Shown: positions 33,166 through 42,320 of the stretch, in pieces | Layout: each line of letters begins with the position of its first letter | Numbering within the stretch: position 1 is the first letter of the stretch | Origin: an uncultured Roseovarius sp. | GTDB lineage: Bacteria > Pseudomonadota > Alphaproteobacteria > Rhodobacterales > Rhodobacteraceae | Assembly: GCA_947497295.1 (NCBI GenBank) | Contig: CANMFU010000005.1 | Location: forward strand, 62,001 to 126,000 | DNA: 64,000 bases | Direction: 5' to 3' | Notes under the pieces: model-generated | What the model was told of the DNA's origin: nothing | The model's database searches: none | What the model saw: only the letters and a program-made list of their open reading frames with translations | Made by a program: the position numbers and the translations under genes

Positions 33166-33588
33166 TTACCACTCTTCGGCGCCGCCCATCCGGCAAATTA
33201 TTTTCCATGCCTCCAGCGTCACAGGCTGGACAGACAGGCGCGGTTGACGCACCAGCGCCATATCTGAAAGGCGCGGATCGGCCTTTATGGCCTCCAGCGT
33301 CACTGGCATTGGCAAGGGTGCCAGCGCGCGGATGTCGACGCAGTGCCAGCGCGGATCGTCTGTTGTGCTGTCTGGGTGCGCCTCTGCGCAAACCTCGACG
33401 ATGCCGACAACGGCCTTTTCATTCTGAGTGTGATAGAAGAACCCGCGATCCGCCAAGGCCATCTCGCGCATGAAATTGCGCGCTTGATAGTTGCGCACGC
33501 CGTCCCATTGTTCGCCCGTATCGCCGCGCCGGACCTGATCACGCCAGCCCCAGACAGATGGCTCGGATTTGAACAGCCAGTAGCGCAT
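33166..33588 (-). CDS. EVE domain-containing protein
   Basis: A 140-residue EVE-domain protein (PUA-like fold thought to bind modified nucleic-acid bases). The signature is readable: MRYWLFKSEPSVWGW near the start, then WDGVRNYQARNFMREM, RGFFYHTQNEKAVVGIVEV and DIRALAPLPMPVTLEAI. The start is set at ATG 33588; the upstream in-frame extension overlaps the YciI gene and is not coding. It begins five bases after the YciI stop. With tsaD it forms the minus-strand run tsaD-YciI-EVE. A possible function in base-modification recognition is by family only. Confidence 0.9.
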   Translation of the reverse strand: MRYWLFKSEPSVWGWRDQVRRGDTGEQWDGVRNYQARNFMREMALADRGFFYHTQNEKAVVGIVEVCAEAHPDSTTDDPRWHCVDIRALAPLPMPVTLEAIKADPRLSDMALVRQPRLSVQPVTLEAWKIICRMGGAEEW

Positions 33589-33593
33589 GGCCC

Positions 33594-33863
33594 TCAGATC
33601 ACCTTGTTCCAATGGATCAATTCGACGGATTTGAACAGTCCGGCCTTGCCGTAAGGGTCCAGCGCTACCCAAGCCGTGGCAGCGGCCATATCTGCCACGT
33701 CCAGCACCACCAGCGAGCCGCACATCTGCCCGGCATCGTCCAAAAGCGGCCCGGCCTGCGTGACCACGCCCGAGGATTTCAGATAGGCAACATGCGCGTC
33801 GCGGTTATCAATCCGGGTTTGCAGCGCGCCGGGTTTGTCCCGGCCAATAAGGGCGATCAGCAT
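33594..33863 (-). CDS. YciI-like protein
   Basis: An 89-residue YCII-domain protein, a ferredoxin-like fold seen as a small dehydratase/isomerase relative. Seen: LIALIGRDKPGALQTRIDNR, DAHVAYLKSSGVVTQAGPLL (His-Asp pair typical of the family) and GSLVVLDVADMAAATAW, ending DPYGKAGLFKSVELIHW. Start set at ATG 33863; the in-frame extension upstream lies antisense to nothing useful and lacks homologous sequence. It lies 82 bp after the tsaD stop and 5 bp before the EVE gene. Confidence 0.88.
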   Translation of the reverse strand: MLIALIGRDKPGALQTRIDNRDAHVAYLKSSGVVTQAGPLLDDAGQMCGSLVVLDVADMAAATAWVALDPYGKAGLFKSVELIHWNKVI

Positions 33864-33945
33864 GGTGGCTCCTGTGCGTGTGTCTTTGGGCAGTGTTTGC
33901 GTCCGCAAGCTACCGCGCCGGGGCGGCGCGCGCAATTTGGATCCG

Positions 33946-35031
33946 CTATGCCTTGGCACCCTTGCGGCCAGACCCCAGCATCGCCGGGCTGCTGGCATCC
34001 AATGGCCAGCGCGGGCGCGCGGCCAGCGTCATGTCGTCGCGGTGGCCCAGCAGGAACAATTCGGCGCCCGCATAGGCAATCATCGCGGCATTGTCTGTGC
34101 ATAGCGCAAGAGGCGGTGCGAGAAACTGTACGCCTGCGTCATTTGCCACCTGCATCAGCGCGTCCCTGATGGTGTGATTGGCCGCAACGCCGCCCGCCAC
34201 GGCCAGCAGTCGCAGATCGGGATGGGCGGCCAGCGCGCGGCGGGTTTTCTCGGCCAGAACGTCGCACACTGCGGCCTGAAACCCGGCGCAAAGATCCGCG
34301 CGATCCTGGCCCGTCAGCCCGCCCTGGTCGCGCATGACGGCGTCGCGGGTGCGCAGGAGCGCGGTTTTCAGCCCCGAAAATGACATGTCGCATCCCGGCC
34401 GGTCCAGCAGCGGGCGGGGAAAGCCATAACGTGCCGGATCGCCTGCTTTCGCCTCTGCCTCGACCGCAGGGCCGCCGGGCTGGGACAGACCCAGCAGCCG
34501 GGCGGTCTTGTCAAACGCCTCGCCCGGTGCATCGTCGATGGTGCCGCCAAGGCGGGTGAAATGCTGCGCGCCGTCGACGCGCAGAAACTGGCAATGGCCA
34601 CCGGACACCAGTAGCATCAGGTAGGGGTATTCTGCCCCGTCCGTCAGACGCGGGGTCAGCGCGTGACCGGCAAGATGGTTGACCCCGATCAGCGGCAGAC
34701 CTGCCCCCGCCGCCAGCCCCTTGGCGCACATCACGCCGGACATGACACCACCGATCAGGCCGGGCCCGGCGGTGACAGCGATGGCATCCATATCGCGCAG
34801 GCCAAGGCCGCTGGCGCGCAGAACCTCCGCCACGCATAGGTCCAGCTTCTCTGCATGGGCGCGCGCGGCGATTTCTGGCACAACGCCGCCGAAGGCTGCG
34901 TGTAACTGCCCCTGTCCCTGCACCGTTTGGGCCAGAATTTGCGCCGGGGCGCCGCCGCGCACGCGCACGATTGCGGCAGCCGTGTCGTCACAGCTGCTTT
35001 CCAGTCCGAGGATGGTCACGGTGTCGCCCAT
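33946..35031 (-). CDS. tsaD: tRNA N6-adenosine threonylcarbamoyltransferase
   Basis: A 361-residue TsaD (Kae1/YgjD), which transfers threonylcarbamoyl to A37 of ANN-decoding tRNAs. The ASKHA fold is clear: [18 protein letters not shown], the metal-binding histidines in [49 protein letters not shown], and [15 protein letters not shown] with the Asp in [13 protein letters not shown]. Length is normal. The start ATG 35031 lies opposite hemD in a compact divergent arrangement. The partner genes tsaB, tsaC and tsaE are not in the window. tsaD is essential in most bacteria. Confidence 0.97.
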   Translation of the reverse strand: MGDTVTILGLESSCDDTAAAIVRVRGGAPAQILAQTVQGQGQLHAAFGGVVPEIAARAHAEKLDLCVAEVLRASGLGLRDMDAIAVTAGPGLIGGVMSGVMCAKGLAAGAGLPLIGVNHLAGHALTPRLTDGAEYPYLMLLVSGGHCQFLRVDGAQHFTRLGGTIDDAPGEAFDKTARLLGLSQPGGPAVEAEAKAGDPARYGFPRPLLDRPGCDMSFSGLKTALLRTRDAVMRDQGGLTGQDRADLCAGFQAAVCDVLAEKTRRALAAHPDLRLLAVAGGVAANHTIRDALMQVANDAGVQFLAPPLALCTDNAAMIAYAGAELFLLGHRDDMTLAARPRWPLDASSPAMLGSGRKGAKA

Positions 35032-35122
35032 GATGCCTGTTGTGGTCCTGCCCGTTGCGTAGATGCACCCGGGCAGCTATCACTTGGCGTGCGATCCCAC
35101 AAGCAGCGGAGCGGCCCTGACT

Positions 35123-35854
35123 TTGCCCCCCATCATCCTCATTACCCGGCCCGAACCCGGCGCCAGCCGATTCATTGCTGCTTTGCAAGATATGCCCGGC
35201 GGCGATCTGCCGGTGGTCCTGTCGCCTGTGCTGGCAATCGAACGGCAGGGTACACTGCCCGATCTGACAGGCGTGCGCTGGCTGATCTTTACCTCGCAGC
35301 ACGGCGTCTTTCGCTTTTCCGAGTTGAGCGCGCGGCGCGACATTCCAGCCTATTGCGTAGGCGATACCACCGCGCAGGCCGCTGAGGAGGCGGGGATGCG
35401 TGCGATATCGTCCGCTGGGGATGCGGGCGATCTGCTGGCGCGTATTGCGGCGGACGGGGCGCAAGGACCGATGTTGCATCTGCGCGGCGCCCATGCGGCC
35501 GCGGATGTGGCGGGCGCACTGACAGCCGCCGGTATCCCGGCAAGCGAAGCGGTTCTCTACGCGCAGCGGCCCGTGCCGCTGAACGATAAGGCGCTGGGCT
35601 GCCTGACCGGCTCTGCGCCCGTGATCGCCCCGGTATTTTCTCCGCGCAGCGCCGCAGCGCTATTTGAAAACGCGCGTGTCACAGCGCCGCTGGTTATCCT
35701 TGCAATCAGCCCCGCGGCAGCAGACCGTGTGCCGCAGGGCGCGGCGCAGGCGTGCATCGTCGCGGACCGGCCTGATGGAGCCGGCATGTTGCGCGCCTGG
35801 CCCGAAGCCCTGGCCGAGGCGTATCGCCTTGAGGGAACAAAGCGTGCGCAGTAA
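35123..35854 (+). CDS. hemD: Uroporphyrinogen-III synthase
   Basis: A 243-residue HemD, which cyclises and rearranges hydroxymethylbilane to uroporphyrinogen III. Sequence is poorly conserved in this family, but the layout is right: ILITRPEPGASRFIAAL at the N-terminus, LIFTSQHGVFRFSEL, AYCVGDTTAQAAEEAG, the two-domain middle, and PVFSPRSAAALFENA plus ILAISPAAADRVP at the end. Start is uncertain: TTG 35123 fits the family N-terminus, with GGAG 11 bases upstream; ATG 35063 would add 20 unrelated residues. hemC is not adjacent. The next two genes (Mic60-like and HemY-like) follow in the order known for alphaproteobacteria. Confidence 0.85.
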   Translation: MPPIILITRPEPGASRFIAALQDMPGGDLPVVLSPVLAIERQGTLPDLTGVRWLIFTSQHGVFRFSELSARRDIPAYCVGDTTAQAAEEAGMRAISSAGDAGDLLARIAADGAQGPMLHLRGAHAAADVAGALTAAGIPASEAVLYAQRPVPLNDKALGCLTGSAPVIAPVFSPRSAAALFENARVTAPLVILAISPAAADRVPQGAAQACIVADRPDGAGMLRAWPEALAEAYRLEGTKRAQ

Positions 35855-35892
35855 GGTTGTCCGGTTCAGGGTATTGTGCAGATTCGGAAGGA

Positions 35893-37623
35893 ATGGCTGA
35901 CGTGGCAGATAAAAAGGCACCTTCAGGAAGCAAAAGTACCGCAGCATCGCGCGGCAAGGCGACCAAGGAAAGCGATGACGTAACGACCAAAAAAAGCGAT
36001 ACCGCTGGCCCGCGCGCCGAAGATACCGCAAAATCCAAGCGCAAGTCATCAACCACTCAACGCGACGCATCCGGCAAGGATAGCAGCGCCGCGTCAGGTA
36101 ATGCCCCAGCCCGAACTCAAAGCAGCAAACAAACCGACGCAAAGCCGCAAACTGGCGTCAAATCTGCCTCCAGCGTCGAACCTGCAGCCAAAATAACGAC
36201 GCCCGCCGCGGCGTCTGGCGACAAAGACGATTCGCCCAAACCCGCGCAGACTTCGATACCGTCCAGCGGCCGCAAGCCGTCCACCAGCGCGGCGCCTGAG
36301 AGCGCGGCAAAAACAGATGCTTCGACAGCCAAGACGCCAACCAGCGCGGCCACTTCAGGCGGCCCGTCAAAGGCGCCGGATGACAAGTCAAAGATGATTG
36401 GCGCGGGGCATACAGCTTCGGCTCCGGCGGGCGCTACTGCGGTGCCACCCTCGCCAGCCAAGGATAGTCCGTCCAGCGCATCCACCAATCAGTCGTCAAA
36501 GCCGGGCGCAGACTCCACCACGCCGTTCAGTGCAGCGTCGGGCGACTCTGGCGCCAAGACAACCAGTGCCACGACGAGTGACGCCAAAACAACCAGCGCC
36601 AAACCGTCAGAGCCGCCAAAGGCAACGTCGGAACCTTCGCATGCGCGCCCGTCTGCGACGCAGGCCAGCCGAGCCCAGCCGCGCAAAAGCGGGTTCGTGG
36701 GAATGCTGCTTGGCGGTGTCTGTGCGGCAGCGATTGGATTTGGCGCCGCTTATTTCATTTTTCCGCAACTTGGCATTATGGCGCCAGTCGAGACGGAGAC
36801 TGACAACGTATCGACCGAACAGGCGCTGGCCGAACAGTTGGATCGGATCAACGCCCTGGACGCCCGCATCGACGCCATTCCGGCAGCGCCGGACACCAGC
36901 GGGATCGAAGCCGGGCAGGCCGATATGGCGTCAAAGCTGGACGATTTATCGGATCGGTTGAGCGATCTTTCAGGTCGTGTCGATGTGCTGGAATCGCAGC
37001 CCGTCGGACTGGGCGAGGACGGCGTGACAACCGGCCAGTTGAATGATCTGCGCCGCACGATCAAGGCGCAGGGCGAGCAGGTGCAAGCGCTCGTCGCGCA
37101 AGCGGGCAAGCGTGAAGAGGCCGCAGAAGCTGCAGCGCAGCAGGATTTGCGCCGCGATGCCCTGTCGCGCATTCGTGCCGCACTGGACAGCGGCGCGCCC
37201 TTCGCCGACGCGCTGGGCGATCTTGAGCGGGCAGGCATGTCTGCGCCCGATGCGCTTCAGGAAGTGGCGCAGACCGGCGTGCCAACTCGAACAGCATTGC
37301 AGCAATCCTTTGCCCCAGCCGCCCGCGCGGCGCTGGCCGAAGCGCGCAAAGCCGGAGACGAAGACGGCAATGCTGATTTCTGGTCATTCATGTCGAACCA
37401 ATTGGGTGCGCGCTCGCTGGAGCGGCGCGAGGGGCCGGGCACCGATGCCGTTTTGTCGCGCGCCGAAGATGATCTGCGCCAAGGCAATCTGAACGCGGCC
37501 CTGACCGAGGTCGAGGCATTGCCAGATCCCGCCGCCGGCGAACTTGCGGACTGGGCGACCAGCGCTCGCACCCGGATGCAGGCGATTGCCGCCTACGACG
37601 CGCTTGCCGCGAAATTGAACTGA
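35893..37623 (+). CDS. Mic60/mitofilin-like inner membrane protein
   Basis: A 576-residue protein of the alphaproteobacterial Mic60 family (COG4223). The N-terminal 260 residues are a low-complexity Ser/Thr/Lys/Ala/Pro-rich region, followed by one membrane helix (about 266-290: GFVGMLLGGVCAAAIGFGAA), then a coiled-coil region (EQLDRINALDARIDAIP, SKLDDLSDRLSDLSGRV) and a mitofilin C-terminal domain (ALSRIRAALDSGAPFADALG to the end). Such proteins shape intracytoplasmic membranes in related species. Start: ATG 35893 is in frame, but the site GGAAGGA abuts it, so GTG 35902 (nine bases later) is equally plausible. It lies between hemD and HemY-like, the known position. Confidence 0.88.
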   Translation: MADVADKKAPSGSKSTAASRGKATKESDDVTTKKSDTAGPRAEDTAKSKRKSSTTQRDASGKDSSAASGNAPARTQSSKQTDAKPQTGVKSASSVEPAAKITTPAAASGDKDDSPKPAQTSIPSSGRKPSTSAAPESAAKTDASTAKTPTSAATSGGPSKAPDDKSKMIGAGHTASAPAGATAVPPSPAKDSPSSASTNQSSKPGADSTTPFSAASGDSGAKTTSATTSDAKTTSAKPSEPPKATSEPSHARPSATQASRAQPRKSGFVGMLLGGVCAAAIGFGAAYFIFPQLGIMAPVETETDNVSTEQALAEQLDRINALDARIDAIPAAPDTSGIEAGQADMASKLDDLSDRLSDLSGRVDVLESQPVGLGEDGVTTGQLNDLRRTIKAQGEQVQALVAQAGKREEAAEAAAQQDLRRDALSRIRAALDSGAPFADALGDLERAGMSAPDALQEVAQTGVPTRTALQQSFAPAARAALAEARKAGDEDGNADFWSFMSNQLGARSLERREGPGTDAVLSRAEDDLRQGNLNAALTEVEALPDPAAGELADWATSARTRMQAIAAYDALAAKLN

Positions 37624-37644
37624 AACCGAAGGGGCACGCTTTAA

Positions 37645-39129
37645 ATGCTGTGGTCAATTATCAAGATCGTCGTTTTCCTGGCCCTCGTGGTTTTGGTAAC
37701 TTTCGGCGCGTCCTACCTGCTGGAACTGGATGGCGGCGTGCGCATCTTCATGGCCGGGGTCGAACTGAACTTGACCCCGCTCAAGGCGGTGCTTGCGCTG
37801 GCGCTTATCATTATGGCTCTTTGGTTATTGATGAAACTGGCCGCGCTTTTGATCGCCGTGCTGAAGTTCATCAACGGCGATGAGACCGCGATTTCGCGAT
37901 ATTTTGACCGCAATCGACAGGAAAAGGGCTATCGCGCCCTGTCCGAAGGCATGTTGGCCCTCGCCTCGGGCGAGGGGGACGTGGCCATGGCCCGAGCTGC
38001 TCGAGCCGAGCGTTACCTCAAGAAACCGGCGCTGACCAACCTGGTCACAGCGCAGGCCGCCGAAATGCAGGGCGACCGCGCCAAGGCGGAAGAAGTCTAT
38101 AAACGTCTGCTGAAGGATGATCGTACGCGCTTTGTCGGGGTGCGCGGTATTTTGCGCCAAAAGCTGGCCGATGGTGACACCGACACGGCGCTGAAACTGG
38201 CGCAGACGGCCTTTGGCCTGAAACCGGGGCATGGCGAAATTCAGGACACGTTGCTGAAATTGCAGACCGGTCAGGAGGATTGGGTCGGCGCACGCTCGAC
38301 CCTGAACGCCAAGCTGAAATTCGGCAACATTCCCCGCGATGTGCACAAGCGCCGCGACGCCGTGCTGGCCCTGTCTGCCGCGCGCGACATCGCCGTCGAG
38401 GGCAAGACCGTCGAAGCGCGCGAAGCTGCGATCGAGGCGAACAAGCTGTCGCCGCATCTGATACCCGCCGCGGTGATGGCCGCGCGCGGCTACATCGCCC
38501 AAGGCGCGCCGCGTTATGCCGCCCGCGTCATTCGCAAGGCGTGGGACCAGCAGCCGCACCCCGATCTGGCCGCCGCCTTTGCTGCCATCGCCCCCGATGA
38601 GACGCCGCAGCAGCGCCTGAAACGATTTGCCAAGCTGATCGCTGCGCGCCCTGATCACCGCGAGTCAAAACTGGTCGAGGCCGAGTTGAACCTTGCCGCC
38701 GAGGATTTCCCCGCTGCACGCCGCGCGTTGGGCACTCTGGTGGAAAACGACCCCGACGCCCGCGTGCTGACCATCATGGCGGCTGTGGAACGGGGCGAAG
38801 GCGCGCCAGACCGCGTGGTCAAGGGCTGGCTGGCCCGCGCGTTATCCGCCCCGCGTGGCCCGCAATGGATCTGCAACAATTGCCAGCATATCCATAGCGA
38901 ATGGGCGCCGGCATGCGAAAACTGCGGCGCGTTCGACACGCTGGCATGGAAATCACCACCGCAGGGCGACATCACATCGCCTACCGGGATCGAAATGTTG
39001 CCCCTGATTATGGGCGATCTGGATGACCAGAGCGCCACGGACATCGTTGGAGTTGTAGATGCCGAGATCGTCGACGCAGCCGACCCTGACGTGGACGACA
39101 CTCCTGACGCGACCAAGACTGAAAAATAA
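37645..39129 (+). CDS. HemY N-domain TPR membrane protein
   Basis: A 494-residue protein. Two N-terminal hydrophobic helices (IIKIVVFLALVVLVTFGASY and LKAVLALALIIMALWLLMKL) are followed by a HemY-N/TPR-like helical repeat region (about 90-400, e.g. RALSEGMLALASGEGDVAMA). Near the C-terminus there is a zinc-ribbon-like pair, WICNNCQHIHSEW and ACENCGAFDTLAW, and then an acidic tail. HemY-like proteins are associated with haem synthesis gene clusters; the molecular role is not known. The ATG lies 21 bp after the Mic60-like stop. The cysteine module at the end is typical of Rhodobacterales members. Confidence 0.88.
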   Translation: MLWSIIKIVVFLALVVLVTFGASYLLELDGGVRIFMAGVELNLTPLKAVLALALIIMALWLLMKLAALLIAVLKFINGDETAISRYFDRNRQEKGYRALSEGMLALASGEGDVAMARAARAERYLKKPALTNLVTAQAAEMQGDRAKAEEVYKRLLKDDRTRFVGVRGILRQKLADGDTDTALKLAQTAFGLKPGHGEIQDTLLKLQTGQEDWVGARSTLNAKLKFGNIPRDVHKRRDAVLALSAARDIAVEGKTVEAREAAIEANKLSPHLIPAAVMAARGYIAQGAPRYAARVIRKAWDQQPHPDLAAAFAAIAPDETPQQRLKRFAKLIAARPDHRESKLVEAELNLAAEDFPAARRALGTLVENDPDARVLTIMAAVERGEGAPDRVVKGWLARALSAPRGPQWICNNCQHIHSEWAPACENCGAFDTLAWKSPPQGDITSPTGIEMLPLIMGDLDDQSATDIVGVVDAEIVDAADPDVDDTPDATKTEK

Positions 39130-39273
39130 TCTGGCTATCCCGGAATGGCGGCGTCCTCGCGCCGCCCTTGGGGCAGCCACGAACGATCCTGCTCAAAGGC
39201 GAGCGCGGCTTATGTGAGAGGCCTTTACTTGCAGCGCGCGTCGCCAGATTCAGGTAATATGGACGATTCAGGA

Positions 39274-39349
39274 TGGTGCCCCAAGACGGACTCGAACCGC
39301 CGACCTACTATTTACGAAACAGTTGCTCTACCAGCTGAGCTATTGGGGC
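39274..39349 (-). tRNA. tRNA-Thr (anticodon CGT)
   Basis: Read on the minus strand, the 76-nt gene has acceptor stem GCCCCAA pairing with TTGGGGC, discriminator A and an encoded CCA end. The D arm is GCTC/GAGC with AGCTGGTA loop. The anticodon arm is ACTGT-TTCGTAA-ATAGT, which places CGT at positions 34-36. The T arm is GGCGG-TTCGAGT-CCGTC. It reads codon ACG, for which TsaD-dependent t6A37 would be expected; A37 is present. Extra loop is five bases. No other RNA gene is near. Confidence 0.97.
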
Positions 39350-39350
39350 T

Positions 39351-39719
39351 ACGCGGCTGATCGGATAAACGCTAAAAGCACGCCGTGCAAGATAAATTAT
39401 CCCTCAGGGCAATGCTTCCGGAGCCAGGTTTTTCGGCTGGCTGACTGGTTATGGATGCGAGTTCAGAATGGGCAAGCGACCCTTATTCATTGAAAAGAGG
39501 TGCCAGCAGGTCTGACATCTGGCCAAGGATGAAGGCAAAATCATGCACTGTTTCGTTTGCTGCAGACACATGCCATTGGACGCCACAGAGTGGTCGGTTC
39601 CACGGCCGTGTTCGCCCTCCAGGCAGGACAGCAAAGGCGCCGATATCAGTCTTTTCGCACCGCTGTCACCGTCCATTGGCGTTTTGTGGGGCATTGATTG
39701 TCAGGAAGGTAGCCGGTTC
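39351..39719. other. Intergenic region beside tRNA-Thr
   Basis: About 370 bp between the tRNA 5' end and the peptide-transporter operon terminator. The tRNA promoter must be here. Short open frames on both strands have no recognisable sequence and weak start contexts. A small stem AGCCAG/CTGGCT lies near 39421-39443. I see no integrase fragment or attachment-site repeat of the tRNA end. Confidence 0.45.
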
Positions 39720-39745
39720 GTGTCGGCGGATTTCTCCGCCGACAC
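39720..39745. terminator. Stem-loop after peptide-transporter operon
   Basis: GTGTCGGCGGA (39720-39730) and TCCGCCGACAC (39735-39745) form a perfect 11-bp stem around TTTC, 15 bp past the stop of the minus-strand substrate-binding protein gene. No clear T-run follows on the minus strand. Confidence 0.75.
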
Positions 39746-39759
39746 AGGGAATGATCGGC

Positions 39760-41277
39760 TTAGTTCTTTACCGTATCCTCAAGAAAGAAGCGGCCCAGAG
39801 GATTCTGAAAGAACCCTTCGATGTTAGACTGGGTCACGTTGCGATAGGGACTGTAGTAAAGGTCGATCCAGTTGACGTCCTCTTTGGCCATTTTTTGCAG
39901 ATCGACGTACATCGTCTCGCGCTTTGCCTCATCCATTTCCACGCGGGCAGCGGCTACCAGCGCCTCGACCTCGGGATTGTTGTAGCGCGTCATGTAGTTC
40001 TGATTTGAATCGTGGCCCAGGACGAACGTCGTCTTTTGGTCGGGGTCGATCACGTCCTTGGTCCAGTACATGACCGAGATATCGTATTCGCCCGCGACCA
40101 GCATGTCCCACGTCTGGCTAGGGTCCATTTTGCTCAGGTTTACGGTTATTCCTGCCTGGCCCAGTTGCTGTTGCAACAGAACGGCAATCTGTTCGTCGAC
40201 CTGATCACCGGCTCTGACCAGATAATCCAAAGTAAGGTCGCTCGCACCGGCATCCGCCAGCATCTGCTTGGCTTTTTCAGGGTCATAGGGACGTTGAAGG
40301 TTGTCGGCGTAATGATAGAGCGACCCCTTGGGAATGTAGGAATATGCCACCTCGCCAATGCCGAAGGTGACGGCATCCACAATTGACTGCTTGTCGATGG
40401 CCATGTCCAGCGCCTGACGCACCTCTTTTTGCGCCAGCGCGCCGCTTTCATGGTTGATCAGCAGGTGATCTTCGCGCGTGGATTGGTCCAGCAGCACCTT
40501 CAGATTGGGGTCTTGCTTCAGGTCCTCGATCCTTGCGAAGGGCACGAATATGGCGGCGTCAATCTCGCCTGCCTGCACTTTCAGGATCCTGGTGTTATCG
40601 TCCGGGATGGAAATCCATTCGACCCCGTCCAGGCTGACGCGGTCCGCCTCCCAGAAATGCGGGTTTTTCGCCAGGATCACCCGGTCGCCGCGCAGCCAAT
40701 CCTCGACCGAAAACGCGCCCGAGCCGATGGGGCGTTCGGCATAGGCCTCGGCGCCCATTTCTTCCATCCCGGCCTTGGACAGGATCGACGCGCCCGGCAT
40801 GGCCAGCGACGCCATGAACGGTGCCGACGGGCCGGACAGCTTGACCACCAGCGTTTGCGGGTCCGGTGTCTCCATGCTCTCGATGATCTGATAGCTGTCG
40901 CTCCACAGCGATCCTGCATCGTCGCGGATCCGGGTCAGCGAGTACTTGGCATCTTCTGATGTGATGTCGCTGCCGTCCGAGAATTTGGCCGGGCGCATCT
41001 TGAAGGTGTATTCGGTGCCGTCCTCGGACACGGTCCAGCTTTCGGCGAGGCCCGGCTCCAGCTTGGTGCCGGATTTGTCGACGCGTACCAGCACGTCATA
41101 GACGTTCGAGAACACCCAGAAATCGATGTTTTGCGCGGTCGCGATGGGATCGAACGTGGTGCCGTCCTCGCGTCGGCCGATTGTCAGCACGCCTGCGGCC
41201 TCGGCCACGCTGGTGCCTGTCATCAACGCGGCCACGGCTGCGGCGGCGAGATAGCGGGTATATTTACCTTTCAGCAT
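39760..41277 (-). CDS. Peptide ABC transporter substrate-binding protein, family 5
   Basis: A 505-residue periplasmic binding protein of the Dpp/Opp (SBP_bac_5) family. Signal peptide is at residues 1-27 (AAAAVAALMTGTSVAEAAG). The family blocks are FDPIATAQNIDFWVFSNVYD, LEPGLAESWTVSEDGTEYTF, SDGSDITSEDAKYSLTRI, RPIGSGAFSVEDWLRGDRV and VRQALDMAIDKQSIVDAV. It captures peptides or similar solutes and delivers them to the DppBC-like permeases. Start is ATG 41277; longer in-frame versions run into the ATPase gene. The stop of the upstream ATPase gene overlaps this start region. It is the last gene of a six-gene-plus operon, and the order (SBP last) is unusual for Dpp operons. Confidence 0.95.
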   Translation of the reverse strand: MLKGKYTRYLAAAAVAALMTGTSVAEAAGVLTIGRREDGTTFDPIATAQNIDFWVFSNVYDVLVRVDKSGTKLEPGLAESWTVSEDGTEYTFKMRPAKFSDGSDITSEDAKYSLTRIRDDAGSLWSDSYQIIESMETPDPQTLVVKLSGPSAPFMASLAMPGASILSKAGMEEMGAEAYAERPIGSGAFSVEDWLRGDRVILAKNPHFWEADRVSLDGVEWISIPDDNTRILKVQAGEIDAAIFVPFARIEDLKQDPNLKVLLDQSTREDHLLINHESGALAQKEVRQALDMAIDKQSIVDAVTFGIGEVAYSYIPKGSLYHYADNLQRPYDPEKAKQMLADAGASDLTLDYLVRAGDQVDEQIAVLLQQQLGQAGITVNLSKMDPSQTWDMLVAGEYDISVMYWTKDVIDPDQKTTFVLGHDSNQNYMTRYNNPEVEALVAAARVEMDEAKRETMYVDLQKMAKEDVNWIDLYYSPYRNVTQSNIEGFFQNPLGRFFLEDTVKN

Positions 41278-42320
41278 TTCTCCATCCTCTCTGTTGGGGT
41301 TCGGTTTGTCGTTTCGGGCAGGGTTGTACCTGCCACGTTCAGCGCGCCGCCGGGTGCATAGATGCAGGCGGCACGATGCGCGCCCGCGCCCACGAGGGGC
41401 GGCACAGCGGCGCGGCATTCTGGCGTGGCCAGCGGGCAGCGCGGATGAAACGCGCAGCCAGGAGGCAGGTTGACCGGGCTGGGCGGCTCGCCCGCCAGCG
41501 GGTGGCGGGGCAGGTGACGGTCCGGGTCGATCTCGGGGATCGCCTCGATCAGGGATCGGGTGTAGGGGTGGCGCGGGCTGGCAAAAACGTCGCCGGTCGG
41601 CCCCTCCTCGACGATGCGGCCCAGATACATCACGGCAATCCGGTCGCACAGGCGGCGCACCATGCCCAGATCATGCGCGATAAAGATCATGCCCAGATCC
41701 ACCCGCCGCGCCAGATCCATCAGCAGATTGATGATCTGGCCCTGAATGGACACATCCAGCGCGGCCACGCATTCATCGGCCACGATCAGGCGCGGCTCGA
41801 TCGCCAGCGCACGGGCGATGCCGACGCGCTGGCACTGCCCGCCGCTCAGATCACCGGGGCGGCGGTCCATCAGCGAGCGGTCCAGCCCCACGAGGTCCAT
41901 CAATTCGCCCACCCGCGCGTTGATCCCGTCCGGCGCGGCCTTGCCATGCACGCGCAGCACCTCGCCGATGGTCTGGCCCACGGTCAGGCGCGGGTTGAGC
42001 GCGCCGTAGGGGTCCTGGAAAACCATCGCCGTTTCGCGCCGCAGCCGCGCCAGATCGGCGCCGCGCGCATGGGCCATGTCCTGCCCGTCCAGCAGAACCT
42101 GACCGCCGCTCAGCGGGCCAAGGCGCAGGACGGCGCGGCCAAACGTGCTTTTGCCGCTGCCGGATTCGCCGACAAGGCCGACGGTTTCGCCCGGTGCAAC
42201 CGTCATCGACACGTCACTGACCGCCCGCAGGCTTTGCTTGGCACCAAAGCCAAGGCCGCTGCGCGCCATCGCAAACTCGACCCGCAGATCGCGCACATCA
42301 AGAAGGATGGGATCGCTCAT
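41271..42320 (-). CDS. Peptide ABC transporter ATP-binding protein (DppF-like)
   Basis: A 349-residue ATPase. Walker [11 protein letters not shown]-loop MVFQDPYGALNPRLTV (DPxxxLNPR is characteristic of the F subunit), signature LSGGQCQRVGIARAL, Walker B LIVADECVAALDVSIQ and H-loop FIAHDLGM. The C-terminal oligopeptide-transporter extension has the cysteine pattern GCAFHPRCPLATPEC, expected to hold an iron-sulfur cluster in DppD/F proteins. One oddity: the Walker B glutamate reads ADECVAALD (E present, P replaced). Start ATG 42320, overlapping the previous gene by ATGA. Confidence 0.94.
   Translation of the reverse strand: MSDPILLDVRDLRVEFAMARSGLGFGAKQSLRAVSDVSMTVAPGETVGLVGESGSGKSTFGRAVLRLGPLSGGQVLLDGQDMAHARGADLARLRRETAMVFQDPYGALNPRLTVGQTIGEVLRVHGKAAPDGINARVGELMDLVGLDRSLMDRRPGDLSGGQCQRVGIARALAIEPRLIVADECVAALDVSIQGQIINLLMDLARRVDLGMIFIAHDLGMVRRLCDRIAVMYLGRIVEEGPTGDVFASPRHPYTRSLIEAIPEIDPDRHLPRHPLAGEPPSPVNLPPGCAFHPRCPLATPECRAAVPPLVGAGAHRAACIYAPGGALNVAGTTLPETTNRTPTERMEKC

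Noticed and set aside
39449..39694. Small minus-strand frame near tRNA-Thr, considered as an integrase or mobile-element remnant
   Set aside because: No similarity to integrase motifs, and no repeat of the tRNA 3' end was seen nearby.
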